Position numbers and translations under genes: made by a program. DNA of 64,000 nt from Telopea speciosissima (taxonomy: Eukaryota; Streptophyta; Magnoliopsida; Proteales; Proteaceae), in assembly GCF_018873765.1 (NCBI RefSeq), contig NC_057925.1, positions 15,511,568-15,575,567 of the forward strand, in the 5' to 3' direction. Positions 47,961 to 57,884 of the stretch are shown in pieces (position 1 is the first letter of the stretch; each line of letters starts with the position of its first letter). Below the pieces are notes generated by a model. It did not search any database. It saw only the letters and a program-made list of their open reading frames with translations, and was not told where the DNA came from.

Positions 47961-48134
47961 ACCCCTTCCAACTCTATTGTAGCAAACGAACATGGATTGT
48001 GTCCTTGTACAAGTACAGTCCAATGCCTTCCAGGGCCAATCACATGGAATCCACTCTTCCTATGGGTCCCATGGTAGATTCCAAGTGATTGACCCTCGAG
48101 GACATTAGATGATACTTGTACAAAGATATGATCC

Positions 48135-48283
48135 GGCTTCGTAGCAAATTAGGAATAAGAAACTACTAAAAAATATGAACACGAGACATGATGGGATAAA
48201 AAATTCCAAGGCCTCGTAGCAAATTAGGACTAAGAAACTATTATAAAAAATATGAACACAAGACATGATGGGATTAAGAATTC
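48135..48283. repeat. 75-bp tandem duplication
   Basis: GGCTTCGTAGCAAATTAGG and GGCCTCGTAGCAAATTAGG begin two adjacent copies of about 75 bp (48135-48209 and 48210-48283), about 90 percent alike by eye. It lies 150 bp beyond the sHSP1 stop. Confidence 0.85.
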
Positions 48284-48431
48284 CAATCACACACAATCGG
48301 GAAACCAAACACAACATAGGCTAGAACATGATATTTAAGACAAAAGCTTCGATACAATACAAATGCTTTCCAATCACACTCATAGGGTAAACTAGTACAC
48401 AAATAAATATAGTTTTATTAAGAGAGTCTCT

Positions 48432-48878
48432 TTAACCAGAGATTTCTATGGCCTTGACCTCTGGTTTCTTGACTTCTTCCTTGGGGATGGTGACAGTGAG
48501 AACTCCATTCTCCATGGAAGCTTTCACTTGATCCATCTTGGCATTCTCAGGCAATCTAAACCGGCGAAGGAATTTGTCGCTACTACGATCGATCCGATGC
48601 CACTGATCATTCTTCTCTTCCTGTTCTTTGGTCCTCTCTCCATTGATCTGAAGGACTCTGCCTTCTTCAATCTCGACCTTCACTTCTTCTTTCTTCAGCC
48701 CAGGAAGGTCAGCTTTGAAGATGTGGGCTTCTGGGGTCTCCTTCCAATCTATACGGAAATTGGCAAACGCAGCAGTATCGGTGGAGAACTGAGGGCGAGA
48801 GGTTGTAAGTGAAGAGGAGAATGGGAAATCCTGGACTGGATCCCAAAACCCACCAAGGAAGCTGGGAATGATCGACAT
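48432..48878 (-). CDS. class I small heat-shock protein (sHSP1)
   Basis: An intronless gene for a 148-residue cytosolic class I sHSP, an ATP-independent holdase that forms oligomers and keeps heat-unfolded proteins soluble. The N-terminus [10 protein letters not shown] is the class I signature. The alpha-crystallin domain runs from about [19 protein letters not shown] (residues 43-61) to LTVTIP (about 129-134). It carries consensus II ([20 protein letters not shown]) and consensus I ([19 protein letters not shown]). The tail AIEISG supplies the IxI motif used in oligomer assembly. The start is the first ATG in frame. It is head-to-head with sHSP2, 5.4 kb away. TATA and a worn heat-shock block lie at about 49014-49064, with a solo LTR directly upstream. 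It differs from the other two copies most in the N-terminal arm. Confidence 0.95.
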   Translation of the reverse strand: MSIIPSFLGGFWDPVQDFPFSSSLTTSRPQFSTDTAAFANFRIDWKETPEAHIFKADLPGLKKEEVKVEIEEGRVLQINGERTKEQEEKNDQWHRIDRSSDKFLRRFRLPENAKMDQVKASMENGVLTVTIPKEEVKKPEVKAIEISG

Positions 48879-49013
48879 TGTTTGGAGTACTCTTTGATGA
48901 CAGAGACAAATGCAGGTGAACCAAAAAGGGTAAAGATTTAGATCACGAAGTTTGGCTTGGAAACCTAACTAGTTTCTCGATCGCTTCTATGAGAATTGAG
49001 AGGGAGGTGTTCC

Positions 49014-49064
49014 AAAATTTATAGTTGAGTTGTTGAGAGAAAGAGAATTCTAGCAATTTCTCTG
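49014..49064 (-). promoter_or_regulatory. sHSP1 core promoter with worn heat-shock block
   Basis: CTATAAATTTTGG on the minus strand (49024 down) is the TATA box, about 140 bp before the start codon. About 15 bp upstream lies GAGAAATTGCTAGAATTC, aligning with the GAGAAAGTGCTAGAATGTTC block of the other two genes. Its alternating GAA/TTC units are less perfect than theirs. Confidence 0.7.
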
Positions 49065-49074
49065 GTTTTGCTTC

Positions 49075-50323
49075 TGTTGCGTCAAGAAATCGTCGAGCGG
49101 TCCTGCGAGTGCCGTCACCTGCAAGTGGACCAAGGGGTCAACAGAGAGAACCGGTGTGGTTCCGGCCTAGGGCTCTCCGATGCCAAAGTTAGATCTCCTA
49201 GCGCAAATAGATGAATAGTGATTATTCAGTATGAGATTAGATGTCCCTGATGGGGTTGTGTACCTTGCCTTTTATAGTAGCATATGGCGATGTGGAGAGT
49301 CCCAGTTTGATGGCGATTGTGCCGTTGAGTGGATAGAGGCCCTGGGTAACGGGGCTCTATCCTGATTGGCCATCTCCCCGTGGGAGGGAGTGTCCTGGTG
49401 GCATCAGGATCCTTGGTGGATAGATACCCGCGTTTGGTGATAACGTCCTTGGTGCTTGAATCCGTCTGGGTGACGTGACCTCTAAGCGGCGGTCTAGAGT
49501 CCTGGTAGTGACATGTGTCTTAGCGATACGATCGGATCGTAGATGGGTAGCCTCCACCTCACGTGCCCACGATGCTGTGCCTGGGTGCAGGCCGCGCCTG
49601 GGTGAGGCCGCGCATGGATGTGTGGCCGCGCCCGCCTGGATGTGTGGCCGCGCCTAGGTGAGGCCGCGCCTGGGTGAGGCCGCTCCCCGGATGTGTGGCC
49701 GCGCCTGAGGGGTGGCCGTGCCTAGGTGAGGCCGCGCCCTGATGTGTGGCAGCGCCTAAGTGAGGCCGTGCCTGAGGGGTGGCCGCGCCTAGGTGAGGCC
49801 GCGCCTGGGGTGAGACCGCACCTCGGATGTGTGGCCGGCCCTGAGGGGTGGCCGTGCCTAGGTGAGGCCGCTCCCGAGTGGTGGCCGCGCCTGGGTGAGG
49901 CCGCGCCCTGATGTGTGGTCGCGCCTAGGTGAGGCCGCGCCTGAGTGGTGGCCGTGCCTGGGTGAGGCCGCGCCCGAGGGGTGGCCGCGCCCTGATGTGT
50001 GGCCGCGCCTAGGTGAGGCCGCGCCCGAGTGGTGGCCGCGCCTGGGTGAGGCCCCGCCCTGATGTGTGGTTGCGCCTAGGTGAGGCCGCGCCTGAGTGGT
50101 GGCCGTGCCTGGGTGAGGCCACGCCCGAGGGGTGGCCGGGCCCTGATGTGTGGCCGCGCCTAGGTGAGGCCGCGCCCGAGTGGTGGCCGCGCCTGGGTGA
50201 GGCTGCGCCTGGGTGAGGCCGCGCCCGGGTGCTGGGACCCCGGTTTGTTCCCCTTGGCTATGGAGAGGGTCGTCTGTGACACGTGGCGATCGTTGATTGG
50301 CCCGGTGAATATTGGATGTATCA
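49075..50323 (-). mobile_element. solo LTR inserted in the sHSP1 promoter
   Basis: A 1249-bp unit on the minus strand, from TGATACATCC to GACGCAACA, with the 5-bp target duplication GCTTC on both sides (49070-49074 and 50324-50328). No internal retroelement sequence is present, so it is a solo LTR. The GCATCGGAGAGCCCT and CACTTGCAGG words are typical of Ty3/gypsy Tat-type LTRs. A TATA box (TATAAAAGG on the minus strand, 49276-49268) points toward sHSP1. More than half is a GC-rich minisatellite. Confidence 0.8.
49575..50232. repeat. GC-rich minisatellite inside the solo LTR
   Basis: About 650 bp built from short units such as GGCCGCGCCTAGGTGA, GGCCGCGCCTGAGTGGT and GGCCGCGCCCTGATGTGT. The later part shows a higher-order period of 151 bp: GCGCCTAGG following GTGTGGTC or GTGTGGTT recurs at 49921 and 50072. 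Gly-, Arg- and Pro-rich open frames across it are side effects of composition. Confidence 0.9.
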
Positions 50324-50328
50324 GCTTC

Positions 50329-50420
50329 TATTGAGCTACCAGAGAGACCATGAAGCTTCCAGCAAAATAGAGACTAAAGAGAAGATGAATGGGGGGCCAT
50401 CCATCAATCGACCCCATTCT
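50329..50420 (-). promoter_or_regulatory. displaced upstream part of the sHSP1 promoter
   Basis: Beyond the LTR target site the minus strand continues with TTGCTGGAAGCTTCATGG, which contains a GAA/TTC pair in heat-shock-element spacing (50353-50362). Before the LTR inserted, this would have lain about 30 bp upstream of the sHSP1 heat-shock block. Confidence 0.45.
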
Positions 50421-51519
50421 GGAGTATTCGCTTGTGGGGTCACAATTTGGGATAATTCCTCCCCGACCCCATTTTCTCCAATTAGTGTTTGCTTGCATGG
50501 GCTGTGTGTAAAAAATTCATTAGTCGAGTAGTTCATGGTATTGATAGGGGGGATGGATCCAGCTCTTCTCCAGGGAGCTCAACGCCCAAGGGAGTGCCCA
50601 GGGGCATCCAAGGGTTAGGCTGTGCCACACACATCTTGGTGCGTGCTTAGAGATATATACGACACTGCCTAACGGCTGGATACCGCTAGGCATACTAGGC
50701 TCCTTGGAGAGGAGCTCAATCCATTGATAGGTGCAGGTAAGATGGATTTGAATCGGAACCGATCTACTCAATTGTTTATTGGTCCGGTTCTAGATCTATC
50801 AATAAGTTGTTGGTCGGATTTTAGATCTAACAATTAGGAACAGTTGGAACCGGTTATATCGGAACAAATTCTTAAGACTCAAAGCCATGAGAGCTAAGGT
50901 CAGACCCTCAATTTTTTTAGTCTTTCAATTTTGGCTGGTACCATTTGTCTAAGATGCTATTTTCCCAAAGATTTGACTGTAAATTTAAAGGTCTATTTGA
51001 GAATGTTAACTTAAGAACATACCTTAAAATAATCCTAATTTATGAGGGTGGTGATGTTCTTACTTATTACTTAATACAAAACAAGAGGTAATATAGACTA
51101 GTATTGTGATTTGAGAAAAAAAAAAATAAAGCATATCTTATGTGATTGAAATTAGAGTCTTGTTATAATATTATTAAATATATGTAGCATGTGTTAGGAA
51201 ATTTTTTCTTGAAAAAACATTTGGGGTTGCTTAGAATCTTTAATTTTAGGAATCGGAATTGGCCCACCCATTAGTTAATGGTCCTAGATCACAAGTATGG
51301 AACCGATTAGCTTTTTGTCTGGTTCTGATCCTGACCCCTTAAGATCGGAACCGTCAAGGAACTAGACCGATAACCCAGAACCGGACCAATTGACACCCCT
51401 AGTACCCGCACCTCCTTTACATGCCGAGTATGAGTATATTGCAGTCTACCTCATTTGAGGGTGATATAATTTTGTGAAATAACAAGCTCCCCTCCCAAAG
51501 GAGCTTGGATAAGGTTCTT
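50421..51519. other. intergenic, nothing recognised
   Basis: A GC-richer part up to 50800 and an AT-rich part after it. CCGGTT-type words at 50760-50870 and 51290-51400 look like worn repeats. No gene. Confidence 0.4.
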
Positions 51520-51615
51520 GTACGAGATCCATTCTCGTACGTCAGATGCCGCACAGATGGAATCCACTCACTCTCTTGAATTCCATATGTGCGGCATCTG
51601 GCGTACAAGAATGTT
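51520..51615. mobile_element. foldback repeat, CAGATGCCGCACAGATGGAAT arms
   Basis: TACGTCAGATGCCGCACAGA mirrors ATGTGCGGCATCTGGCGTAC, with a 15-20 bp loop, giving a tight hairpin-forming repeat. Confidence 0.65.
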
Positions 51616-51676
51616 TCATGTACGCCTGAACCATTATGCTTCCACAGGTTGAACATGTCCTTTATGGATCTGGCTC

Positions 51677-51857
51677 TCCTCCAGTTGTGGTGGGAGCTAG
51701 AGGGTCCAACACTCGGAAACCACCCCAAAAACAGGGGGGTTGGTCATTTCATAGGTGGGGCGCAGGTGAGACCCACCTTTGAAATGACCAGCCCACCCCT
51801 GTTTTTGCTATCGTTTAGTGGGGTTGGATCCTCTAGCCCCCGCCACAACTGGAAGAT
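51677..51857. mobile_element. foldback MITE, CCAGTTGTGG arms
   Basis: CTCCAGTTGTGGTGGGAGCT with AGAGGGTCCAAC mirrors GTTGGATCCTCTAG with CCGCCACAACTGG. The inner part (ACAGGGGGGTTGGTCATTTC / GAAATGACCAGCCCACCCCT) is also foldback. Confidence 0.7.
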
Positions 51858-51939
51858 ATCCATTTCCATCCTTTATGCACCTTTTTCTAAAACCCACCAA
51901 GCCAAAAATAATGCTCGGAATCGAACTTATCCATCATCT

Positions 51940-52263
51940 ATCTTATAAATAGGGAGGTAAAACACAAGCTAGGTACTTTACATTCAATCTCACACTCAAA
52001 CTCCCTCAAGTTATTGCTTTTTCAGCATCTTTGCTGTTGATCTGAATTTTCATTTAAGCATTGGAGAGTCTTCTAGGGCTGCATGATAGCACTTTTATTT
52101 CTAGGCCATGTTTCTATTTTAGAAATGAATTTTTATATTTCTATTACTAGGACAAATTAATTTCTAGGCAAAAAATAAATAAATAAAAAACAGAAACATG
52201 TTTGTTATGTTCAATCATTTCTGTTTCTAGAACTTCTATAAAGTTTAAAAAATACCAATGAAT
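51940..52263 (+). mobile_element. possible LTR remnant
   Basis: CTTATAAATAGGGAGG (TATA-like, about 51943) is followed at about 52060 by GCATTGGAGAGTCTTC, a word pair like that in the solo LTR and typical of Tat-type gypsy LTRs. Boundaries are not seen. Fossil, low confidence. Confidence 0.35.
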
Positions 52264-52680
52264 TACCAAAAAGTTGGTGGATGTGGAGGTGGTGCCGGTG
52301 GCGAAGATGGTGATGGTGGTAGTTGCGGTGATGGTGATGGTGATGGAGGTGAAGGTGGTGGTGGCGGTGGCGATGGCGAAGGTGGAGGTAGAGATGGTGG
52401 CGGTGGTGGTGGTGGAGATGGTGGCGGTGGAGGTGGCAGTAGTGGTGGAAGAGGTGGTGTCGGTGGTGGTGGTGGTGGTGGAGGTGGTGGTGCAGGTTGT
52501 GGCAATGACAGTAATAGAGGTGGTGATGGTGGCCGTGGAGGTGGTGGTGGTGGTGGTTGCAATAGTGACGAGAGAGGTGGAGGTGGTGGCAGTGGTGGTG
52601 GAAGTGGTGGTGGAAGTGGTGGAGATGGTGGTTGAAGTTACATTGGAGGAGGTGGTAGCGGTGGTGGTTGAAGTTACATT
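52264..52680. repeat. GGT/GAT-rich trinucleotide repeat tract
   Basis: About 415 bp of imperfect GGT, GAT, GGA and GGC triplets. All six frames stay open because of the triplet pattern (poly-Gly, poly-His, poly-Pro, poly-Val). This is a degenerate microsatellite, and none of these frames is called as a gene. Confidence 0.85.
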
Positions 52681-52935
52681 GGATGTGGTGTTTTATTTTG
52701 AACATAAAATTACTATTTTGCCCATCAAATTAACCAATTGCTCAATAAAAAGCAACTCCATCCTTATTGTTTCCTTTTATTTTTGGGATAGAGAAGCTTC
52801 AAATTGGAGCTTCTTTTTCCTATTTCTCAGCAAATTTTTTATCTTGGTTCATTTTCAGTAACAAAAAAATGAATCAGTATTAACAAACCGATTTTTCATA
52901 TTTTTTTTGTTTCCAGGATTAAAAAGAATAGAAAA
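52681..52935. other. intergenic
   Basis: AT-rich DNA between the triplet tract and the LINE end. Nothing recognised. Confidence 0.35.
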
Positions 52936-53276
52936 ATAGTGAAACAAAAATGTTACCATGCAGACCCCTAGAGGCTACTCCAGCCTCTCTGTTGTTCATG
53001 TTTTGATCAACTACAGAGAATTTTTTTTCCACCTTCAAATGATCTTGGAAGATATTCTCATTTTAGCTAGGTCTTTCATGTTAGTTTCCTTTCTTTATGT
53101 TCCAAGGAATGTCAACCACGTTGCAGACACCTTGGCTCGGAAGGCCCTGTCATGTGAATGTTTGACAGAGTGGCCACTATCCACCTCGTGGCTTCAGGAC
53201 TCGTTAAGGCCTGATGCCACTGCTTGTTCACACAGTTTATCTCAATAAATCCTCTATTTACCCAAAAAAAAAAAAC
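52936..53276 (+). mobile_element. L1-type LINE 3' end with poly(A)
   Basis: The frame contains VSFLYVPRNVNHVADTLARKALS, the last helix and His/Asp region of the RNase H domain that ends plant L1 pol proteins, and a stop at 53246. An AATAAA-containing short 3' UTR and an A-run at about 53264-53275 follow. The copy is 5'-truncated, as is usual for LINEs. The N-terminal half of the frame is worn. Confidence 0.7.
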
Positions 53277-53698
53277 AGAGCTTTATCTCGATGGGAGCCC
53301 TTTCTAACCGTTGTTTAAGAATGATTTTTAACAAACTAAATATCTGATATGGAATACTATATGTCAAAGTTAGCATCCAATTTCAACCATATGACTCAGC
53401 ATTTTTAAAGTTTAAAATATGCATTTTCAACTGTTGTTCAACATCAGCTAAAGTTATGTTTCTTAACAAGTTTTAAGATGACCTGACCCAGTTAGTTAAA
53501 TGATGATGTCGACATCTTCATGAAATTTTAGCGATCAACTAAGCTGCCACATAGTAGATGTCTGTGAGACGGACGAATGGAATTCACTCCCAAATGGGTC
53601 CCACATGAGGATTCCATCTGTATGGTTCACAGCCGTTCTCGATCCCAACTCGTAGATGTATATGTACGTCAGGGCAAAGGATGTAATGTTGGGAACTA
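53277..53698. other. intergenic
   Basis: No gene. At 53560-53650 a weak inverted repeat (GATGGAAT/ATTCCATC-like words) suggests an old foldback element. Confidence 0.35.
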
Positions 53699-53872
53699 AT
53701 CCTCTACGGTGTGCTGCTCGTAGCTGCATGTGCGGCGCAGACTAAGCAGTGCACGCAAAGTTCGCCTTACCCCTATTTAAACGCCTTGTCCAAGCGGAAT
53801 TAAGGCGGTCATTGTACACGCGGCACAATCTGCACCGCACAGACCGCTACAGGCAGCTGGGCCATAGAGGAT
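53699..53872. mobile_element. foldback MITE upstream of sHSP2
   Basis: Left end ATCCTCTACGG and right end CCATAGAGGAT pair, with further pairing inside (GTGCGGCGCAGA/TCTGCACCGCAC). Core CGCCTTACCCCT...GGAATTAAGGCGGTCATTGT matches the MITE at 45.9 kb. It ends about 410 bp before the sHSP2 start codon. Confidence 0.7.
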
Positions 53873-54030
53873 CTGTGTTGAGTAATGTAAAGGACCAGAA
53901 CCTCAGGAGATCTATGTTTACTGGCCCGTTTCAATGACAATAAGTATTTGGCTGGCTTGGGTTACGAAGCCGATGCCTAACCCACACCGAGCCCAGATTT
54001 CTGAAAGTTTCTAATGATTGGGAAAGTGCT

Positions 54031-54045
54031 AGAATGTTCATGAAA
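54031..54045 (+). promoter_or_regulatory. heat-shock element of sHSP2
   Basis: AGAATGTTCATGAAA is three perfect alternating 5-bp units (nGAAn nTTCn nGAAn), the binding site for trimeric heat-shock factor. It sits in the AAAGTGCTAGAATGTTCA block also present upstream of sHSP3, about 115 bp upstream of the TATA box. Confidence 0.85.
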
Positions 54046-54118
54046 ATCCATACGAAAACAAAAATCTAGGAAAGTACTCGAAATCCAGATTCTCGCGGAA
54101 ACTTGAAAACAAAGAGAA

Positions 54119-54166
54119 GGAAAAGCCGGGAAAGTACTGGAATCCTCCCTCTCCTGTTCTATAAAT
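54119..54166 (+). promoter_or_regulatory. sHSP2 proximal promoter and TATA box
   Basis: GGAAAGTACTGGAATCC and the CCTGTTCTATAAAT TATA region (TATA at 54159-54166) are shared almost base for base with the sHSP3 promoter. The start codon is 116 bp after the TATA box, leaving a leader of about 85-90 nt. Confidence 0.8.
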
Positions 54167-54281
54167 GCAAGAATATTGTGAAACTCCTCTGCAACGCTAA
54201 GACACAAACTAAGCATTGAGCTATTTGTGAAAAGTTCTCAGCAATTCTTTTCGATTCTAAGCAAAGCTTTAATCAGTAGAA

Positions 54282-54737
54282 ATGTCGCTAATTCCAAGCT
54301 TCTTTGGTGGCCAGCGAAACATCTTCGATCCATTCAACGATTTCCCTTTCTCAGCTTCTCTCTCTCTTCCTCCCTCCCAATTCTTCAATGAAACAGTTGC
54401 ATTCGCTAATGCCCGAATAGATTGGAAGGAGACCCCAGAAGCCCATATATTCAAAGCTGATCTTCCTGGACTCAAGAAAGAAAAAGTGAAGGTTGAAGTG
54501 GAAGAAGGCAGAGTCCTTCAGATCAGCGGAGAGAGGAGCAAAGAGCAAGAAGAGAAGAGTGAGCAGTGGCACAGGGTTGAGCGTAGCAGTGGCAAATTCC
54601 TGCGCAGGTTCAGGTTGCCTGATAATGCCAAGGTGGATCAGATGAAGGCAGCCATGGAGAATGGAGTGCTCACTGTAACAGTACCCAAGGAAGAAGTCAA
54701 GAAACCAGAGTCGAAGGCCATTGAAATCTCTGGCTAG
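54282..54737 (+). CDS. class I small heat-shock protein (sHSP2)
   Basis: An intronless 151-residue cytosolic class I sHSP, an oligomeric holdase. [18 protein letters not shown] is the class I N-terminal arm. The alpha-crystallin domain starts near [19 protein letters not shown] (residues 46-64). It holds consensus II ([20 protein letters not shown]), the [19 protein letters not shown] strand and consensus I ending [11 protein letters not shown]. The IxI tail AIEISG is present. The ATG at 54282 is the first in frame. The promoter has a perfect heat-shock element and a TATA box. It is closest to sHSP3 in sequence and in promoter. Its 3' flank meets the Mutator-like element 218 bp after the stop. 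Confidence 0.96.
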   Translation: MSLIPSFFGGQRNIFDPFNDFPFSASLSLPPSQFFNETVAFANARIDWKETPEAHIFKADLPGLKKEKVKVEVEEGRVLQISGERSKEQEEKSEQWHRVERSSGKFLRRFRLPDNAKVDQMKAAMENGVLTVTVPKEEVKKPESKAIEISG

Positions 54738-54946
54738 AAGTCCTAGTTCTGTTAATGCCTTCTTGTGGCTCTAATAATTAATATATGATAAGATATCTAA
54801 TATTTACTTTGTGCATAGTAAACAAATAAATAGGTTATATAATTTTTGTTTCTTACGAAAAAAAATATATAATTTTTGTTTTATGATTATTATCTTGTCC
54901 AACATTTGATAAAAATTTTAATTATTCATCATTTTTTTTTCTCTCA
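54738..54946. other. sHSP2 3' flank
   Basis: AT-rich likely 3' UTR and flank up to the target duplication of the Mutator-like element. Confidence 0.45.
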
Positions 54947-54955
54947 TTTTTATTA

Positions 54956-55195
54956 GGATAATTTACACGGTTTGACGAAAGTATGATTTTGCCCTCCAGT
55001 TTTGCAAAATTCTACGTACCCCCCTGAGGTTTGCAAATGTTAACAAATAAACTCATTCCGTCAATTCATGACTAACAGTGTTAAAATCAAGGGATAAAAT
55101 TACAAAAATACCCCTTAAAAGGAAAAAAAAAAAACAAAAACCTACAACTCATCTTCCCCAATCAATTTGGGGAAGATGAGTTGCAGGCTATTTCA
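54956..55195 (+). repeat. left TIR of the MULE
   Basis: Inverted partner of 57475-57720. Shared words include TTTGACGAAAGTATGATTTT, CATGACTAACAGTGTTAAAA and a CTCATCTTCCCC hairpin at the inner end. Confidence 0.9.
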
Positions 55196-57474
55196 TGAGC
55201 AACTCGATTGAGGTTTTCAAACATTTAAACTACAATATCACAATTTAATATACAAATATTGATTAACAAGGATTACTATATAAAACACAGAAATACGGAA
55301 AAAAATTATGGTTTAAACAAACTTGCAACTCATCTTTCCTAAAATCGATTGGAGAAGATGAGTCCCAAAATCGATTGACAAAGATGAGTTGTAGGTATGA
55401 GAACACCATGGAAATTGAGACAGTGGCATGGGGAGCGAAGGATCCGGAGCGATTTGTAGAGGAGGCATAGGCAATGGAACTCATGGGAGGAGGGCTCACT
55501 GACAGAGGGTTGGGTTTTGGAGTTCACAACTGGGGTGAGGATGCTGCGGGTAGGGATTGCAAGTGAAATGAGTTTGCTGTGAACGAGAAGAGGGATTGGA
55601 ATTAGATGGTATGGTGAATCGGCGACACAAGGGGCAGAGGTCGCACGCTAATAAGGCAACTGTAATGCTCCTTAAAGGCTAGAAATCCCATTCAAACCTT
55701 TTAAAATGCTTCACAACGCTTTCAAATAGAAGGAAATACAGAATCATAGAACAAGACCCACTTCCATAATAAATTGATGGAATGGCAAGAGGAGCTGCCA
55801 TTGGAGAAGAAATAAAGATGACACAAAAGAAAAAAAGCACAAAGAGAGAAACGGAAATTGCACAGTGCACACACAGAGAGAAGAGGGTTTGGGCTTGACT
55901 GCCTAGGGTTCAATCGTATAAAGAGAGAGAAAGAGAGAAACGGAGATTGCACAGAGAGAGAGAGAGAGAGAGAGGAGGGTTGGGGCCTGACCTTAGTAAG
56001 TTCGGCAACGGCAATTGAATGGGAACGGATATGTACGGCAATTAAATGGATTAGATGGCAATAATATTTTTCAAAAATTCAGCTTAATAAAACATATATG
56101 GCAATAATACGATATGTGTTTAATACGGTCTAGACGGTAATAATACTTTTAAAAAAACGGGCATATATTCATTATGTAACATACATTCATCACCTAATAA
56201 ACAAAATAATATCATGATTTTATGAACTAAAATAAACACAATAATATAATATCCTACATTACATCTCTAGGATTATCATTTAAGATACCAAAATATCAAT
56301 AAAATAGTCTCTAAACATGATGATAATAAGAATTTATCAATAGAGCTGTCGAAATCCACTACACATGATGATAATAAGAATTTACTTCAAAGTCCAGGAA
56401 TCCAATCAAAGGGGGAGGGGGGGGGGAATGTGCTGTTCTTTTCCTCATTTTCATGTAGATCCATTACTTATCAGGAAACAAGGAAATATTGATCAAAGAA
56501 ATTGAGGCTAAACGCTTACAGAATTGCAGCATTGGGTTTATGTGACCTTGAGCAGGAAATGGGAAACCCAAAACATGGGTTTCATCCCCTGCACCCTCTA
56601 CCTTCATTTTCTCCATCTATCTCTCTCTCTCTCTCTGTTAGAGCACAAGTTAAGATAATGTGAAGAAATTGAGTGGTAGAGAGAGATAGATGGAGACAAA
56701 GAGAGTTCTTTTGGAATTCAATTTAATGTAGTCAAAATGGTGTTGCCCCTAATACGAACCACAAACTGTTTAAAAAACACAATTTTGAACAAGTCTTTTG
56801 GAAGCAATTGAGTTTCTTTGATGGGTGAAGCTCTGGTTCCCCTTTCAGGTGTCTCATCGAGAAACAAGAAAGCTCTGGTTCCCCTTTCAGGTGTCTCATC
56901 TTATCTCTGTACAAAATTTAAAACCTTGTACAAATTAGGAAGAACAAACAAGGGAAAAGTACAAACCTGCTGTGTATCTCTCTTGTTTTTGAAGATTGAG
57001 AAAAGAAGAGAACCGTGAGACCTTCAAGATTGAGAAGAGAAGCCGTCGCCGTCGAGGATTTGATGATCGCCGGTGGTTGTTGAACGGAGATGGTGAAGAT
57101 GATTGGAGATTGGGGGCCGGGGGGCAGCTGCTAGGGTTCGAGTTCGACAGTTCGTTGCAGAGAATGGAGAAAGGGAAAGTGAAAGATGTGAAACGATAGA
57201 TCTGTTTGGGTTTTTTTTTTTTTTTTTTTTAACAGTGGGGTTAAAAAGTATAAAACCATATAATACGCTACTTATACGCGTTTAATACTCGAACGTTTAA
57301 AAAATGCGTTTTTTTTGTAAAAATAAGGGAAAATGCGGGGACGAAAGTTTTTTTCATCTAAACATTCGGGTACACGTATTATACGCATACTTACTAAGGG
57401 CCTGACTGCCTGGGGTTCAATCGTATAGAGAGAGAAAGAGAGAAACGGAGATTGCACAGAGAGAGAGGAGGGTG

Positions 57475-57720
57475 TGAAATAGCCTGCAACTCTTCTTCCC
57501 CAATCCATTTGGGGAAGATGAGTTGCAGGGTTTTTTTTTTTTTTTCAAGGGGTATTTTTGTAACTTTATCCTTTGATTTTAACACTGTTAGTCATGAACT
57601 GATGAAATGGGTTTATTTGTTAACGTTTGTAAACCTTAGGGGGGTACGCAGAATTTTTCAAAACTGGGGGCTAAAATCATACTTTCGTCAAACCTTAGGG
57701 GTGGTATGTGTAAATTACCC
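57475..57720 (-). repeat. right TIR of the MULE
   Basis: Inverted partner of 54956-55195, with small differences and a longer T-run. Confidence 0.9.
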
Positions 57721-57738
57721 TTTTTATTATTACAATTT

Positions 57739-57871
57739 TGGGAGAATGTTTTTGGTGCCGGGGGCGCAAGCTATGCCCAGACACATGAGGGCGGGCAAAA
57801 TTACCACCCTACCTCCCTGAATGGCAAACCCATGTGTATGAGCACAGGTTGTGTTGCGGCATAGAGAACAT
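57739..57871. mobile_element. foldback MITE, relative of 40348-40464
   Basis: GGGAGAATGTTTTTGGTGCCG at the left mirrors the GTGTTGCGGCATAGAGAAC region at the right. The core has ATTACCACCCTACC. More diverged than the copy at 40.3 kb. Confidence 0.5.
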
Positions 57872-57884
57872 CAACCCAAAAAGA

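Larger units (their letters stand above)
54947..57729. mobile_element. Mutator-like element (MULE), non-autonomous
   Basis: A 2765-bp element (54956-57720) with terminal inverted repeats of about 240 bp, opening GGATAATTTACAC or GGGTAATTTACAC. It is flanked by an exact 9-bp duplication TTTTTATTA (54947-54955 and 57721-57729), the hallmark of Mutator insertion. No transposase domain is seen. The interior has direct duplicates (GGTTCAATCGTATA-AGAGAGA blocks at about 55908 and 57416; AGCTCTGGTTCCCCTTTCAG twice at 56829 and 56873). It also has a GC-richer stretch at 57020-57200 that looks like a plant 5' exon or leader, so it may carry captured host DNA. Confidence 0.9.

Noticed and set aside
49726-50216. 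Repeated Gly-Glu-Ala-Ala-Pro type frames
   Set aside because: They come from the GC-rich minisatellite in the solo LTR; composition explains them.
49575-50232. CRISPR-like regular repeats
   Set aside because: Units are tandem without unique spacers, and the genome is a plant's.
52258-52861. Long Gly-, His-, Pro- and Val-rich open frames on both strands
   Set aside because: They are readings of one triplet microsatellite. All frames are open together, with no domain or conserved start.
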